Assembly: GCA_016234935.1 (NCBI GenBank)
Contig: JACRNL010000005.1
Location: forward strand, 1 to 64,000
Length of the DNA stretch: 64,000 nt
Direction of reading: 5' to 3'
DNA from: Deltaproteobacteria bacterium
GTDB lineage: Bacteria > Desulfobacterota > GWC2-55-46
Shown piece after piece: positions 54,803 to 63,932 of this stretch (position 1 is the stretch's first letter; the number at the start of each line of letters is the position of its first letter). The notes beneath the pieces are model-generated. The model had not been told where the DNA came from. It saw nothing but the letters and a program-made list of their open reading frames with translations, and ran no database searches. Both the position numbers and the translations under genes were made by a program.

Positions 54803-56002
54803 TCAGACCTTTGCCGCCTTCTTCTCCGCGTGGGCCTTTTTGGCGGCCTCGCCGGGCTGGTATGTGCAAAACGGCTCTTCGTCAAGGTAGTTGCCTGTGA
54901 ACGCGAAGGCCCTGGCCCTGCATCCGCCGCAGACCTTCCTGAACTCGCAGTAGCCGCACCTGCCGTTGTAATCGTCCCATGCCCTCATCTCCTGGAATAC
55001 CTTTGAGGTGTCCCATATCCTGCTGAAGGGTTCCTTCCTGATATCGCCGCATTCGGTCTCCAGAAAGCCGCATATCTGGACCTTTCCGGTGTTTGACACG
55101 AACGCGAAGCTCTGCCCGCCCATGCAGCCCTTGCTCATGGCGTCGAGGCCGTGAGTCTCCGGCGTTACGGTTATGCCTTTTTCCCTCTCCTTCTGCCTGA
55201 ATATCCTGTAATAATGCGGGGCGCAGGTCGGCTTGAACTGGAGCGGGACCTTGTCGCGCTTTTCATAAAACCACGTAAGGGTCTTTTCGTAGTCCTCCGG
55301 GGCTATCTCCTGATCTTTCAGCACCACGCCCCTGCCGGTTGGCACAAGGAGGAACGGATGGTGCGCCACTGCGCCGAGCTTTATCGCCAAATTCAATATG
55401 TCGCCAAGCTCGTGCAGATTATGCTTCGTGATGGTCGTATTTATCTGGAATGGAAGTCCCGCCTTTTTTACATTCTCTATGGCCGTCATGACGCTGTCAA
55501 ACGCGCCCTTGACGCGCCTGAAGTTGTCGTGGCTCTGGGCGGTGGCGCCGTCTATGGAAAAGCTCACGCGCTGTATGCCGGCGTCGATCATCTTCTTCAC
55601 GGTTTCATCCGTAACAAGCGCGCCGCACGGCGCCATGACCATGCGCAGGCCCAGCTTGGTGCCGTGCTTGGCGATGTCCCATATGTCGTCACGGAGCATC
55701 GGCTCTCCGCCGGTCATTATGATGATGGGGCTTGAAAACGACGCGATGTTGTCAAGAAGGTCAAAACATTCCTGGGTTGTAAGCTCGTTGGAATAAGGGC
55801 CGAAGCGCGCCGCCGCCCTGCAGTGGATGCAGTTGAGGTTGCAAGACCTTGTAAGCTCCCACGCTATCAGCCTGGGGAGCCACTTCCTCCCGCCGGTTTT
55901 ATCCTCGCCGGGCTTGCCCTGATGGTGGCCGTGGCCTTCAATCCCCTGCGGATGCCCCTTTGGATGGCCTGTCGGATGTCCTTTTCCGTCCTGTCCGTGC
56001 AT
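54803..56002 (-). CDS. ahbD: radical SAM/SPASM protein, AhbD-like (heme synthesis)
   Basis: A 399-residue radical SAM enzyme. The cluster motif is in LIAWELTRSCNLNCIHCRAA near residues 46-65 (CxxxCxxC), GGEPMLRDD follows, and a C-terminal SPASM domain has cysteines in KGCMGGQ, VQICGFLETECGD, GRCGYCEFRKVCGGCRARAF. The sequence around the first motif is like AhbD, which turns Fe-coproporphyrin III into heme in the siroheme route. The neighbours cobA/hemD and hemB support this; a NirJ-type relative is the alternative. An unusual N-terminal tail of about 35 residues is rich in His and Gly (HPTGHPKGHPQG). It lies downstream of hemB across a repeat and eight bases before a DUF4177 gene. Confidence 0.83.
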   Translation of the reverse strand: MHGQDGKGHPTGHPKGHPQGIEGHGHHQGKPGEDKTGGRKWLPRLIAWELTRSCNLNCIHCRAAARFGPYSNELTTQECFDLLDNIASFSSPIIIMTGGEPMLRDDIWDIAKHGTKLGLRMVMAPCGALVTDETVKKMIDAGIQRVSFSIDGATAQSHDNFRRVKGAFDSVMTAIENVKKAGLPFQINTTITKHNLHELGDILNLAIKLGAVAHHPFLLVPTGRGVVLKDQEIAPEDYEKTLTWFYEKRDKVPLQFKPTCAPHYYRIFRQKEREKGITVTPETHGLDAMSKGCMGGQSFAFVSNTGKVQICGFLETECGDIRKEPFSRIWDTSKVFQEMRAWDDYNGRCGYCEFRKVCGGCRARAFAFTGNYLDEEPFCTYQPGEAAKKAHAEKKAAKV

Positions 56003-56064
56003 ATGTTGAGTTCTCCTTACTGTTTATTGTTGAGTTGCCGTTACGACTGTAAATAAAATGAAGC

Positions 56065-56189
56065 ATCCGGAGCGTCAGAACAAAGCAGACCAAGGCGCGA
56101 CGACGGTGAGGAGTGAGGCGTGCTTTTAGGCACGCCGCAGCGACGAACCGAGGAGCAACGCGGGTATGCGCGGTTATGACGCTCCGGAT
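56065..56189. repeat. family A-like element with different ends, at the hemB stop
   Basis: Perfect 13-base terminal inverted repeats, atccggagcgtca and tgacgctccggat, enclose a core (gaggagtgaggcgtgctttt then aggcacgccgcagcgacga) clearly related to family A. The right end codes the last four residues (SGAS) and the stop codon of hemB. Confidence 0.82.
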
Positions 56190-57154
56190 AAGAGCTTTGC
56201 CGCTTCCTTTGCAAAGTATGTAAGTATCATGTCCGCGCCGGCGCGCTTGATGGACACGAGGGATTCAAGCATGGCCCTGTCGTGGTCAATCCAGCCCTTG
56301 TCTGCGGCGGCCTTTATCATCGAAAACTCCCCGCTTACGTTATACGCCGCCGTGGGGTAGCCGAACTCGTCCTTTATCCTTCTGATGATGTCGAGATACG
56401 GCAGCGCGGGCTTGACCATGACGATGTCCGCGCCCTCCTGGATGTCAAGGGCGGCCTCGCGGATGGCCTCGTCTGAATTATGAGGGTCCATCTGGTAGCT
56501 CCTCCTGTCGCCGAAGGACGGCGTTGACTCCGCCGCCTCGCGGAACGGGCCGTAAAACGCGCTGGCGTACTTGGCGGCGTAGCTCATTATCGGGATATTC
56601 GAATAACCGTTGTCGTCAAGCATCCCGCGTATGGCGCCCACGCGGCCGTCCATCATATCCGACGGCGCGACGATATCCGCCCCGGCCTTTGCATGGGAAA
56701 GGGCCTCTCCGGCTAAAAGCTCAAGCGTAGCGTCGTTGTCAACGTCATTGTTTTTTATAATCCCGCAATGGCCGTGAGACGTATACTCGCACATGCAGAC
56801 GTCGGTTACGACGACAAGCTCCGGCGCTTTTTCCTTAATCGCCCTTATCGCCTCCTGCACGGGGCCTTTGGGGTCGTGCGCGCTGGAGCCTTCCTCGTCC
56901 TTGCGCTCCGGTATGCCGAACAGGATGACGGACGGGATGCCGAGCGCCCTTACCTCCTTTACCTCTTTGACGATGTTGTCAACCGACAGCTGAAAATGGC
57001 CCGGCATGGAGCTTATGGGCTTTTTTACGTCTTTGCCGAAGGTCACGAAAAGGGGCAGGATGAAGTCATCCGGCGCAAGCGCCGTCTCCCTGACCATCTT
57101 TCTCAGTGTTTCGCTTTTTCTCAGCCTTCTGGGGCGGTATATCGGAAAGTCCAT
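56174..57154 (-). CDS. hemB: delta-aminolevulinic acid dehydratase (porphobilinogen synthase)
   Basis: Condenses two 5-aminolevulinate molecules to porphobilinogen. It has 326 residues. The active-site lysines lie in [19 protein letters not shown] near 200 and [17 protein letters not shown] near 250. The metal site is of the zinc type: [19 protein letters not shown] has three Cys near residues 120-130. The family start [21 protein letters not shown] is intact. The last residues and the stop come from the right end of a repeat element. It follows a 70-residue ORF and cobA/hemD on the same strand, so it belongs to the tetrapyrrole operon. Confidence 0.97.
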   Translation of the reverse strand: MDFPIYRPRRLRKSETLRKMVRETALAPDDFILPLFVTFGKDVKKPISSMPGHFQLSVDNIVKEVKEVRALGIPSVILFGIPERKDEEGSSAHDPKGPVQEAIRAIKEKAPELVVVTDVCMCEYTSHGHCGIIKNNDVDNDATLELLAGEALSHAKAGADIVAPSDMMDGRVGAIRGMLDDNGYSNIPIMSYAAKYASAFYGPFREAAESTPSFGDRRSYQMDPHNSDEAIREAALDIQEGADIVMVKPALPYLDIIRRIKDEFGYPTAAYNVSGEFSMIKAAADKGWIDHDRAMLESLVSIKRAGADMILTYFAKEAAKLLSGAS

Positions 57155-57184
57155 TGCGCTTTTTACCTCTAATTAGTGATATTT

Positions 57185-57397
57185 TCAGACGTGGCGCACT
57201 ATCAGGAGCTTCATAGGGATTACAACCGTGACGCCGCTGTACTCCTTGACTATGACATAGTCGTCATGCACTTCAGTAAGCTCGCCGCGTATAAGTCCCG
57301 CTTCCATTGAAATATCAAACCTGTAATTGCCTCTGTCTTCGTATAAGGCGCCCTTGACGCCTTCGATGTTTTTTAAATAATCTTTAAATGTCTTCAT
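57185..57397 (-). CDS. small conserved-looking protein, unknown function
   Basis: A 70-residue ORF between cobA/hemD (four-base overlap) and hemB (30 bases). It starts [19 protein letters not shown] and continues with beta-rich stretches (GNYRFDISMEAG, IRGELTEVHDDYVIVKEYSG, VTVVIPMKLLIVRHV), the look of a small SH3- or Sm-like barrel. I do not recognise a family. The tight packing within the operon argues that it is real. A possible role in RNA binding or in the tetrapyrrole enzymes cannot be shown from the sequence. Confidence 0.65.
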   Translation of the reverse strand: MKTFKDYLKNIEGVKGALYEDRGNYRFDISMEAGLIRGELTEVHDDYVIVKEYSGVTVVIPMKLLIVRHV

Positions 57398-58977
57398 TGC
57401 CCGCCCCTGAAGGGCGTCATGCCCCTGAAGTATTCGGCCATCGCCCCTGTGAGCGCGGGAATGGTATATTCTTCCGGCATTATATCGACATTAAGGCCGT
57501 GCGCCCTGGCCGTATCCGCCGTGACAGGCCCGATGCAGGCTATCGTTACGCCTTTTAAGGCCGCGGCCAGTTCCTTCTTTTTAAACATGGCGGCGAAGTT
57601 CGTCACGGTGGATGACGACGTGAACGTGACGACGTCTATGCCCCTGTCCATGAGGAGCTTTTTAATCTCGCCGGCCTCTTTATTCGGCCTGACGGTCTTG
57701 TAGGCCGGGGCGACGTCTATCCTGCCGCCGAGCCTTTTTATCTCAACGGGCAGTATCTCCCTTGCCTCAAGCGCGCGGGCGAGCAAAAACCTTTTCCCGC
57801 GTATTCCGCGCCTGCCGAGGCCGCTGATAACGGCCTCCGCCCTGTACTCCTTAGGCGTGAGGTCAACCCTGACGCCAAGAGACCTTACCGCCTCTTCCGT
57901 GCGCGGGCCTATGGCGCAAATCTTGACGCCCTTTAATTCCCTTAGATCATGGCCGAGCTTATAAAGGCGCTCACTAAAATATTTTACACCATTTACGCTC
58001 GTAAATACAGCCCAATCGTAGACCGAAAGCCTTTTGATGGCGGAATCAAGCTTCTTCCAATCCGGCGGCGGGCCGGTCTTTATCGTCGGGAAGATGACAG
58101 GCTCGGCGCCCTCTTTTTCAAGGAGCTTCGTGAATTCTCCGGCCTGCTCAAGCGCCCTTGTGACGAGGACGCGTTTGCCGAAAAGCGGCTTTGTCTCAAA
58201 CCAGTTCAGCCGCTGCCTCAGCCCCACCACCGCGCCGACGATTGTAACCACCGGCGGCTTCATGCCGCTCTTTTCGGAGAGGCTTACGATGCCGGCAAGC
58301 GTCCCTGCAACGCACCTTTGCTTCGTGAGAGTGCCCCAGCGCACAAGGGCAACCGGCGTATCGCCGGGCCAGCCGTTTTCAAGGAGCTTTGAGACTATAA
58401 ACGGCAGGTTCTTCCAGCCCATCAGAAAAACAAGCGTGCCCTTGCCGGTGGAAAGCCTGTCCCACGCGACACTGGACCTTTCCTTCAGCGGGTCTTCGTG
58501 GCCTGTGATGAAAGTGACCGACGAGGCCAGCTCCCTGTGCGTCAGCGGGATGCCCGCGTAGGCCGGGGCCGCTATCGCGGATGTTACGCCGGGGACTACC
58601 TCAAAGGGTATGCCCGCCTCTACAAGCTCCTCGGCCTCCTCGCCGCCGCGTCCGAAGATAAAGGGATCTCCGCCCTTCAGCCGTACGACAACTTTGCCGC
58701 TTTGGGCCTTTTTGATGATTATCGCATTTATCTCGTCTTGAGAAATGGCATTGGCGGCGCACCCCCTGAGGGGGCTCAGCCCTTTCTTGCCGACGTAGAT
58801 CGTCTCGGCCCCTTTTTTAACGTAATCAAGAAGCCGTGAGTTGGCAAGAAAATCGTAGACAACGCAGTCGGCCTCTTTCAAGAGCTCGGCGCCCTTGACA
58901 GTTATAAGCCCTGCGTCGCCAGGCCCTGCGCCCACCAGATAGACCTTCCCCCTGAGGGGGCTCAGCCCCTTTGCCAT
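57394..58977 (-). CDS. cobA/hemD: fused uroporphyrinogen-III C-methyltransferase / uroporphyrinogen-III synthase
   Basis: A two-domain enzyme of 527 residues. The N-terminal methyltransferase makes precorrin-2 for siroheme: [20 protein letters not shown] near residue 12, [19 protein letters not shown] near 97, [20 protein letters not shown] near 123. The C-terminal HemD part (from [18 protein letters not shown]) cyclises hydroxymethylbilane. The ATG of [16 protein letters not shown] is preferred; the track start adds 14 residues. Two family D palindromes are read in frame: one forms the first residues (KGLSPLRG), the other adds GLSPLRG between IYVGKK and [12 protein letters not shown], where relatives have a shorter loop. 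It leads the operon with hemB and ahbD, which fits heme made through siroheme. Confidence 0.95.
   Translation of the reverse strand: MAKGLSPLRGKVYLVGAGPGDAGLITVKGAELLKEADCVVYDFLANSRLLDYVKKGAETIYVGKKGLSPLRGCAANAISQDEINAIIIKKAQSGKVVVRLKGGDPFIFGRGGEEAEELVEAGIPFEVVPGVTSAIAAPAYAGIPLTHRELASSVTFITGHEDPLKERSSVAWDRLSTGKGTLVFLMGWKNLPFIVSKLLENGWPGDTPVALVRWGTLTKQRCVAGTLAGIVSLSEKSGMKPPVVTIVGAVVGLRQRLNWFETKPLFGKRVLVTRALEQAGEFTKLLEKEGAEPVIFPTIKTGPPPDWKKLDSAIKRLSVYDWAVFTSVNGVKYFSERLYKLGHDLRELKGVKICAIGPRTEEAVRSLGVRVDLTPKEYRAEAVISGLGRRGIRGKRFLLARALEAREILPVEIKRLGGRIDVAPAYKTVRPNKEAGEIKKLLMDRGIDVVTFTSSSTVTNFAAMFKKKELAAALKGVTIACIGPVTADTARAHGLNVDIMPEEYTIPALTGAMAEYFRGMTPFRGGQ
58759..58787. repeat. family D palindrome inside cobA/hemD
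   Basis: accccctgagggggctcagc then cctttctt, in frame, coding KGLSPLRG in a loop of the methyltransferase domain. Confidence 0.87.
58949..58976. repeat. family D palindrome at the cobA/hemD start
   Basis: ccccctgagggggctcagcc then cctttgcc, directly after the start codon, coding AKGLSPLRG. Confidence 0.85.
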
Positions 58978-59245
58978 TGAATATGCCCTTCCCGACCTGC
59001 CTTGAATTTTAGCAAACAAAGATTAAGAATCAAAGAACGGTTTATTATAAGAAAATTAAAGGGTTTTTCCCAGCTTTTTTAATCGACGGTCTTGAAGCCT
59101 GCTTTTTTGGGATTGAGCGGGTCAGGAGAGAAAGCGCGGTGAGCGCCGCGCAGTATGAAGATGGAATGAATGGACTGCGGGAAAAATAAGATGACTGCAG
59201 GGGCGCGAAGCCAAATGCGCCCCGGATGAAGCGGCGTCTTAACGC

Positions 59246-59671
59246 TTATATCTTCTTCTCGCAATCCGGGCAGATGCCGTGCGTAAACTCCGCGTTGGAG
59301 CGCTGTTCTATGTAGGTCTCTATCTTTATCCAGCGGCCTGCGTTGTCGCGTATGCGTTTGCAGTAGGAGCATATCGGCAGGAGGCCGCTGAGGGTGTCGT
59401 GTGACGTTAGCTTTGAGATCCTGTCCTGCGCCTCATGAAGCGCCTGGCGCGCGGCGTTTTGCCTCCTTACGAGGAAGTAACTTACCACGGCAAACAAAAG
59501 AAAGGCCGTTAGCATGTATGAACGCATGAAAATGGCGTGGCTGGTACTACTGCACAATAAATGCGTCTTTAGCGGCATCTTCATGAAACACGGGTCTGTC
59601 AAAACGTCTATTCCCCATAAAAGAATGGCGCCGCCAATCCACATCCCGCTGACCTTCAATTCGCTGCGCAT
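59246..59671 (-). CDS. membrane protein with signalling-type CxxC...CxxC C-terminus
   Basis: A 141-residue protein. The ATG at 59671 has GGAGG nine bases upstream, better than the track start. Two hydrophobic segments lie in the first 60 residues (SGMWIGGAILLWGIDVL and YMLTAFLLFAVVSYFLV), then a short coiled segment (RQALHEAQDRISKLTSHD). The C-terminus GLLPICSYCKRIRDNAG ... FTHGICPDCEKKI is the Cys-pair module usually seen at the end of PAS/histidine kinase-type sensor proteins. Here it stands without a kinase or cyclase domain. It may be a stand-alone sensor stub or a remnant. The 225-base gap to cobA/hemD holds nothing I recognise. Confidence 0.75.
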   Translation of the reverse strand: MRSELKVSGMWIGGAILLWGIDVLTDPCFMKMPLKTHLLCSSTSHAIFMRSYMLTAFLLFAVVSYFLVRRQNAARQALHEAQDRISKLTSHDTLSGLLPICSYCKRIRDNAGRWIKIETYIEQRSNAEFTHGICPDCEKKI

Positions 59672-59752
59672 GATTTTGTCCCTCCCTTTGAAAGAGTTCA
59701 ACCCTTCACATGCTGTCTAAGTCAACAGACGCAACTTCAAGCCCCTGAAAAA

Positions 59753-60181
59753 TCAGTCAACCACCTCAAGCGTTCCTTCCATGCCTTTTTTCCTGTGTCC
59801 CTTGAAGAAAACAAACTTCTTCGAGCAGTAAAATGGAAATTTTCCTGTCTTAATCGGCGTAAACCTGACGATAACGGTCTTTTCAGTAGAAAACGTCTCG
59901 TCTATCTCGATGCCGGCGTCTTTTTCATCCATGATAAAATCGTGCGCAAGCCACGACCTGTCCTTTTTCAGGACAAACTCCACCGGAACGTTGACCTTTA
60001 CGATGATGTAATCCGGGTTGAAGTAGTAACTGCCGCCGTGAATCTCAACCCTCTGGATGTTGTCGGGAGATATTTCAACTCGGACTGGATTCTTAGGCTG
60101 AGCCGACAGGCTCAGGGCAGGAAATAAAAGAAAGAGCGCGAGCGCGGCATATAACAAAAAAAATTCATGCTTTTTAGACAT
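59753..60181 (-). CDS. exported cupredoxin-like protein
   Basis: A 142-residue secreted protein. The signal peptide spans residues 5-28 (FFLLYAALALFLLFPALSLSA, then QP). The rest is beta-rich and carries cupredoxin ligands: His in WLAHDFIMDE, then Cys, His and Met in FPFYCSKKFVFFKGHRKKGM, spaced C-x9-H-x4-M. This matches the cupredoxin_1 (EfeO-like) group and would bind copper in the periplasm, perhaps for electron transfer. The ATG has AGGAGG eight bases upstream. It is followed by the small sensor-like gene; the 206 AT-rich bases before it may hold its promoter. Confidence 0.82.
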   Translation of the reverse strand: MSKKHEFFLLYAALALFLLFPALSLSAQPKNPVRVEISPDNIQRVEIHGGSYYFNPDYIIVKVNVPVEFVLKKDRSWLAHDFIMDEKDAGIEIDETFSTEKTVIVRFTPIKTGKFPFYCSKKFVFFKGHRKKGMEGTLEVVD

Positions 60182-60387
60182 GTCCGCCTCCTATATCTGC
60201 TATATCGGGCAAATGCTATATAACTTTAACCAAAGGTACTATTCGTTTTAGCTATAAGTACTACATAACACACATCATGCCGGTAATCTGTGACATAAGT
60301 CCACAAGTTCATATACCGCTAAACTCATATTTCCATTAGAATATATCAGGTATTTCTATTTTTGCAAGCAAGGTTTTCTGCGCAAAA

Positions 60388-62565
60388 TCAGACAGTTACG
60401 GTAAGGCGAGATATGTCGGCGGTCTTGAAGTAAAGGCGGCGTATGGAGTCAAGCAGGACAAGGCGGTTGCGCTTTGTGTTTTCGTCTTGGGCCATGACAA
60501 GGCATTTATCAAAAAAGGTGTCTATCCTGTCTTTAATGGATGCGAGCGTTTCAAAGACGCCTTTGTAATCGGCATCTAACAGGAGCTTTTGGATAACGGG
60601 CTCTATCTTCGAGACCGCCTCAAAGAGCGCCTTTTCATGCGGGTCTGTCAGCAGCCCGGCGTCCGGCCTTTCATCTTTAAATTCCATGTGCTTCAGGATA
60701 TTTGACACGCGCTTAAACGCGACAACGAGGTTTGGGCATGCCGGGTGCGTCTTAAAGGCCTCTATGGCCCTTACCCTCTTGACCGCGTCCGGTATATCGA
60801 ACCACTCCGTCGCAAGAACGGCATCAATGGAATCAAAGGCCAGCCCTTGATTTAATAGTTGATTTCTAAGGCGCTCCTTGAAAAATTCAAGGATGTCGTT
60901 TCTTACGTCTTCCGCGTTTCTTTTGAGCTTGTTTTTCAAAAGCCCTATGGCCGCGTCCACAATCCCATCAAGGCGGAAAGTAAAGTTTTTATCGAGCATT
61001 ATCGCTATAATGCCAAGCGCCTGCCTTCTCAGCGCATACGGGTCCTGCGCGCCGGTGGGGATAAGCCCCACGCTGAAGCATCCGGCAATGGTGTCGAGCT
61101 TGTCGGCGATGCTTATTATCGCGCCCGGCACGGATACAGGCAGGACGCCGCCGGATATTGCCGGCAGATAGTGCTCGAATATGGCCGTTGCAACCTCAGG
61201 CGTTTCATTGTCCTTTCTCGCGTAGACGCTGCCCATGATGCCCTGAAGTTTCGGGAACTCGCCGACCATGCCTGAGACAAGGTCTGCCTTTGCAAGCATC
61301 GCCGCCCTGCCGAGGATATATTTTGAATAAAGCCCCGCGTCTATCTTTGACGAATCATATGCCGCCGGATTAAGGCTTTGCGTCAGAAAATCGGCCGGCC
61401 TTTCGCCGTCGTCAAAAGGCCTTGAAAAGCCTGCCTTGCTTCCTGTAATAACGGCAAGCTCGGTGAACCTCTCCACCTTTTCATACGACGTGCCGAGCTT
61501 TGCCTGAAAGACCACGCCTTTAAGGAGCAGCGCCTTTTGGGCAAGCGTCGTCTTTATATCCTTTTCAAAGTAGAATTTCGCGTCGTTCAGGCGCGCCCTT
61601 AAGACCCTTTCGTTGCCCTTTCTTATGATGTCCATGTCCGTTGCCTTTGTGTTGGCAACGGTTATGAAAAACGGCAGGAGGCCGCCGCTTTTGTCAACAA
61701 CGGAAAAATACCTCTGGTGCTCGCGCATGGCGTTAATGACGACGTCCCTCGGAAGGGTTAAAAACTCCCTGTCAAAACTGCCCTTCAGGACGACCGGGTA
61801 TTCAACGAGAAAGCAAACCTCCTCCAGAAGTCCGTCGTCAGGAAGCAGCTCGCCCCCCGCCTCTTTGGCAACGGCCGTCAGCCCTTCTTTTATAATCCGC
61901 CTTCTGTCCTCAGGGTCAAGAACAACGAAATTTTTCTTTAACGCATCAAGATAATCCTGAATGGACGAGACCTTGAGCGGCCCTGCGCTTAAAAACCTGT
62001 GGCCAAAGGTATGGCCTGCGCTCTTTACATGGCCGAATTCAACGTCAACGGACTCGTCACCAAAAAGCGCGACTATCCAATGAACAGGCCGGGCGAATGA
62101 AACGTCAAACGACGCCCAGCGCATGGACTTGGGGAAGACGTTCTCCGTGATTACGGCCTTCAGCATCTCCGGCAGGAGCGTTATTGTTTTTACGCCTTTA
62201 ATCCGCTTTGTCGCCAAGACGTATTCTCCCTTTTCGGTCTTGACTGTTTTTATCTCTTCAACAGGCACGCCCTGCGCCTTTGCAAATCCCTCAAGCGTCT
62301 TGGTTGGTTTTCCCGCTTCGTCAAAGGCCGCCTTTTTCTGCGGGCCTTTTACCTCGACCACGCAGTCCTCCTGCACGTCAGGTATGCCTTCGGCTATAAG
62401 CACAAGGCGCCTGGGCGTGCCAACGGCCCTTATCCCGGCGCAGCCGAGGCGCGCCGCGTCAAGCCGTTTTCTTAAAATGGCCTCAAGCGACGAAAGCGCC
62501 CTCGGCACAAAGGCCGCCGGTATCTCTTCAGCGCCTATTTCGAATAAAAGGCCGTGTAATTTCAT
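60388..62565 (-). CDS. glyS: glycine-tRNA ligase beta subunit
   Basis: The tRNA-binding subunit of the alpha2-beta2 bacterial glycyl-tRNA synthetase. The 725 residues are slightly longer than usual (about 690). The start LLFEIGAEEIPAAFVPRAL is diagnostic, and family stretches include FPKSMRWASFDVSFARPVHW near 144, REHQRYFSVVDKSGGLLPFF near 285, and FYFEKDIKTTLAQKALLLKG near 340. A DALR-type C-terminal region follows. The alpha subunit gene glyQ, which normally precedes glyS, is absent: the upstream region is the divergent rplM promoter. The enzyme therefore depends on a glyQ elsewhere. Confidence 0.96.
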   Translation of the reverse strand: MKLHGLLFEIGAEEIPAAFVPRALSSLEAILRKRLDAARLGCAGIRAVGTPRRLVLIAEGIPDVQEDCVVEVKGPQKKAAFDEAGKPTKTLEGFAKAQGVPVEEIKTVKTEKGEYVLATKRIKGVKTITLLPEMLKAVITENVFPKSMRWASFDVSFARPVHWIVALFGDESVDVEFGHVKSAGHTFGHRFLSAGPLKVSSIQDYLDALKKNFVVLDPEDRRRIIKEGLTAVAKEAGGELLPDDGLLEEVCFLVEYPVVLKGSFDREFLTLPRDVVINAMREHQRYFSVVDKSGGLLPFFITVANTKATDMDIIRKGNERVLRARLNDAKFYFEKDIKTTLAQKALLLKGVVFQAKLGTSYEKVERFTELAVITGSKAGFSRPFDDGERPADFLTQSLNPAAYDSSKIDAGLYSKYILGRAAMLAKADLVSGMVGEFPKLQGIMGSVYARKDNETPEVATAIFEHYLPAISGGVLPVSVPGAIISIADKLDTIAGCFSVGLIPTGAQDPYALRRQALGIIAIMLDKNFTFRLDGIVDAAIGLLKNKLKRNAEDVRNDILEFFKERLRNQLLNQGLAFDSIDAVLATEWFDIPDAVKRVRAIEAFKTHPACPNLVVAFKRVSNILKHMEFKDERPDAGLLTDPHEKALFEAVSKIEPVIQKLLLDADYKGVFETLASIKDRIDTFFDKCLVMAQDENTKRNRLVLLDSIRRLYFKTADISRLTVTV

Positions 62566-62651
62566 CGGTATCTTCCTTGCTTAATTAGAACTCTTAATCT
62601 ACCAAAATCCCAGAGAATTTCAACACCTTTTACCGTCATGGAATAATAATC

Positions 62652-62680
62652 TTGACAAAAAGCTTAAAATGCTCTAAATT
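62652..62680 (+). promoter_or_regulatory. promoter of rplM-rpsI
   Basis: TTGACA at 62652-62657 and TAAATT at 62675-62680 are spaced by 17 bases, 31 bases before the rplM start. A TATAAT at 62682-62687 is an alternative -10. The track start for rplM is a TTG inside this -35 box. Confidence 0.7.
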
Positions 62681-62711
62681 TTATAATTCAAATAGACGCT
62701 GGAGTATAATA

Positions 62712-63143
62712 ATGAAGACATACCTTCCGCAAATAGACATGCAGACAAAGAAGTGGTTTTTAGTGGACGCCGAAGGCAAGACCCTCGGCAGACTGGCGAC
62801 GCAGGTGGCCTCGGTCTTAAGGGGCAAACACAGGCCGGACTTCACGCCGCACCTCGACGCGGGCGACTTCGTTATAATCGTCAACGCCGAAAAGATACAG
62901 TTCACCGGCAAGAAGCTGACCGACAAGGTCTACTATCACCACACGATGTATCCAAACGGTCTTAAAGAAGAATCCGTCGGCAAGATACTCGCTGAAAAGC
63001 CGGAAGAGGCCATTAAAAAGGCCGTCTGGGGCATGCTCCCGAAGGACAGACTCGGCAGAGATCTCTTCAAGAAGCTGAAGGTATACACCGGCAACGGGCA
63101 TCCGCATCAGGCGCAGATGCCCGTTGCCATGCCCGCAATATAG
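62712..63143 (+). CDS. rplM: 50S ribosomal protein L13
   Basis: Large-subunit ribosomal protein of 143 residues. The start [20 protein letters not shown] is typical, with GGAG eight bases upstream; the track adds 20 residues from the promoter. [20 protein letters not shown] is near 26, and the signature [20 protein letters not shown] near 98, with [13 protein letters not shown] at the end. It pairs with rpsI, but a 141-base repeat element lies in the 212-base gap between them. Confidence 0.98.
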   Translation: MKTYLPQIDMQTKKWFLVDAEGKTLGRLATQVASVLRGKHRPDFTPHLDAGDFVIIVNAEKIQFTGKKLTDKVYYHHTMYPNGLKEESVGKILAEKPEEAIKKAVWGMLPKDRLGRDLFKKLKVYTGNGHPHQAQMPVAMPAI

Positions 63144-63171
63144 AAGATTACTGAGAACACCCGTTTCACTT

Positions 63172-63312
63172 CAGGCTGCTCAAAAAGCCCCCGACCCATG
63201 CTCCGCATGGGTGCCCCGAAGGCGTCGAGGAGCGAGGAAGGCGTGCTTTTGGGCACGCCGCAGTGACGAGTGACGAAGACAACGCAGTAGATGGGGCTTT
63301 TTGAGCAGCCTG
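63172..63312. repeat. family A element, copy 5, between rplM and rpsI
   Basis: 141 bases from caggctgctcaaaaagcccc to ggggctttttgagcagcctg. It has an extra small hairpin at the left (acccatgctccgcatgggt) and the shared core ggcgtgcttttgggcacgcc. Confidence 0.9.
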
Positions 63313-63355
63313 AATATAAGCCGCACACCAACACTTTAAAAAACAGGAGCCGCAA

Positions 63356-63754
63356 ATGTCAGAGGCAGCAGAAGTTATAAGCACGGTAGGCAGAAGAAAA
63401 ACGTCCATAGCAAGGGTCAGGATGTCAAGCGGCACGGGCGAGATAACCATCAACGACATGAAGTCGGATGATTACGTCAGCCGCGAGATACTCAAAACCA
63501 TCATCAGACAGCCCTTTGAGCTGACGAACAACAACGGGAAGTTCAACGTTGACGCGAACGTATCCGGCGGCGGCATCAGCGGCCAGGCCGGCGCCATCCG
63601 CCACGGCATTGCCCGCGCCCTGATAATATCAGACGCCGCCCTCAGGCCGGTGCTCAAAAAGGCAGGCCTCCTCACCAGAGACCCAAGGATGAAAGAGAGA
63701 AAGAAGTACGGACAAAAAGGCGCCAGAAAGAGGTTCCAGTTCTCCAAGAGGTAA
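63356..63754 (+). CDS. rpsI: 30S ribosomal protein S9
   Basis: Small-subunit ribosomal protein of 132 residues. [20 protein letters not shown] opens it, [20 protein letters not shown] is near 68, and the basic tail [18 protein letters not shown], which reaches the P-site tRNA, is intact. The ATG follows AGGAG by six bases. It is normally coupled closely to rplM; here a family A element separates them. A strong terminator follows. Confidence 0.98.
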   Translation: MSEAAEVISTVGRRKTSIARVRMSSGTGEITINDMKSDDYVSREILKTIIRQPFELTNNNGKFNVDANVSGGGISGQAGAIRHGIARALIISDAALRPVLKKAGLLTRDPRMKERKKYGQKGARKRFQFSKR

Positions 63755-63781
63755 TCCAAAGGGAACGTCATTATTCAATAC

Positions 63782-63814
63782 AAAAGGGAAGGCCGCTCGG
63801 CCTTCCCTTTTTTT
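63782..63814 (+). terminator. intrinsic terminator of rplM-rpsI
   Basis: aaagggaaggccg and cggccttcccttt form a perfect hairpin followed by a T run. Confidence 0.95.
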
Positions 63815-63863
63815 ATTTGGCTTTTACGGGGAGAGGTGGTAAAAAGGGGAGAGGCGGCAGGTT

Positions 63864-63899
63864 ATCGTTACCACACTCCAGCGTGGGAACGATAACGAT
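63864..63899. repeat. family G hairpin
   Basis: gttatcgttaccacactcc then agcgtgggaacgataac: an inverted repeat related to that at 33495-33562. It lies in the leader of the last, partial gene. Confidence 0.7.
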
Positions 63900-63932
63900 A
63901 CAAAACAAAACAACTTTTTGGAGGTTAGTTTT

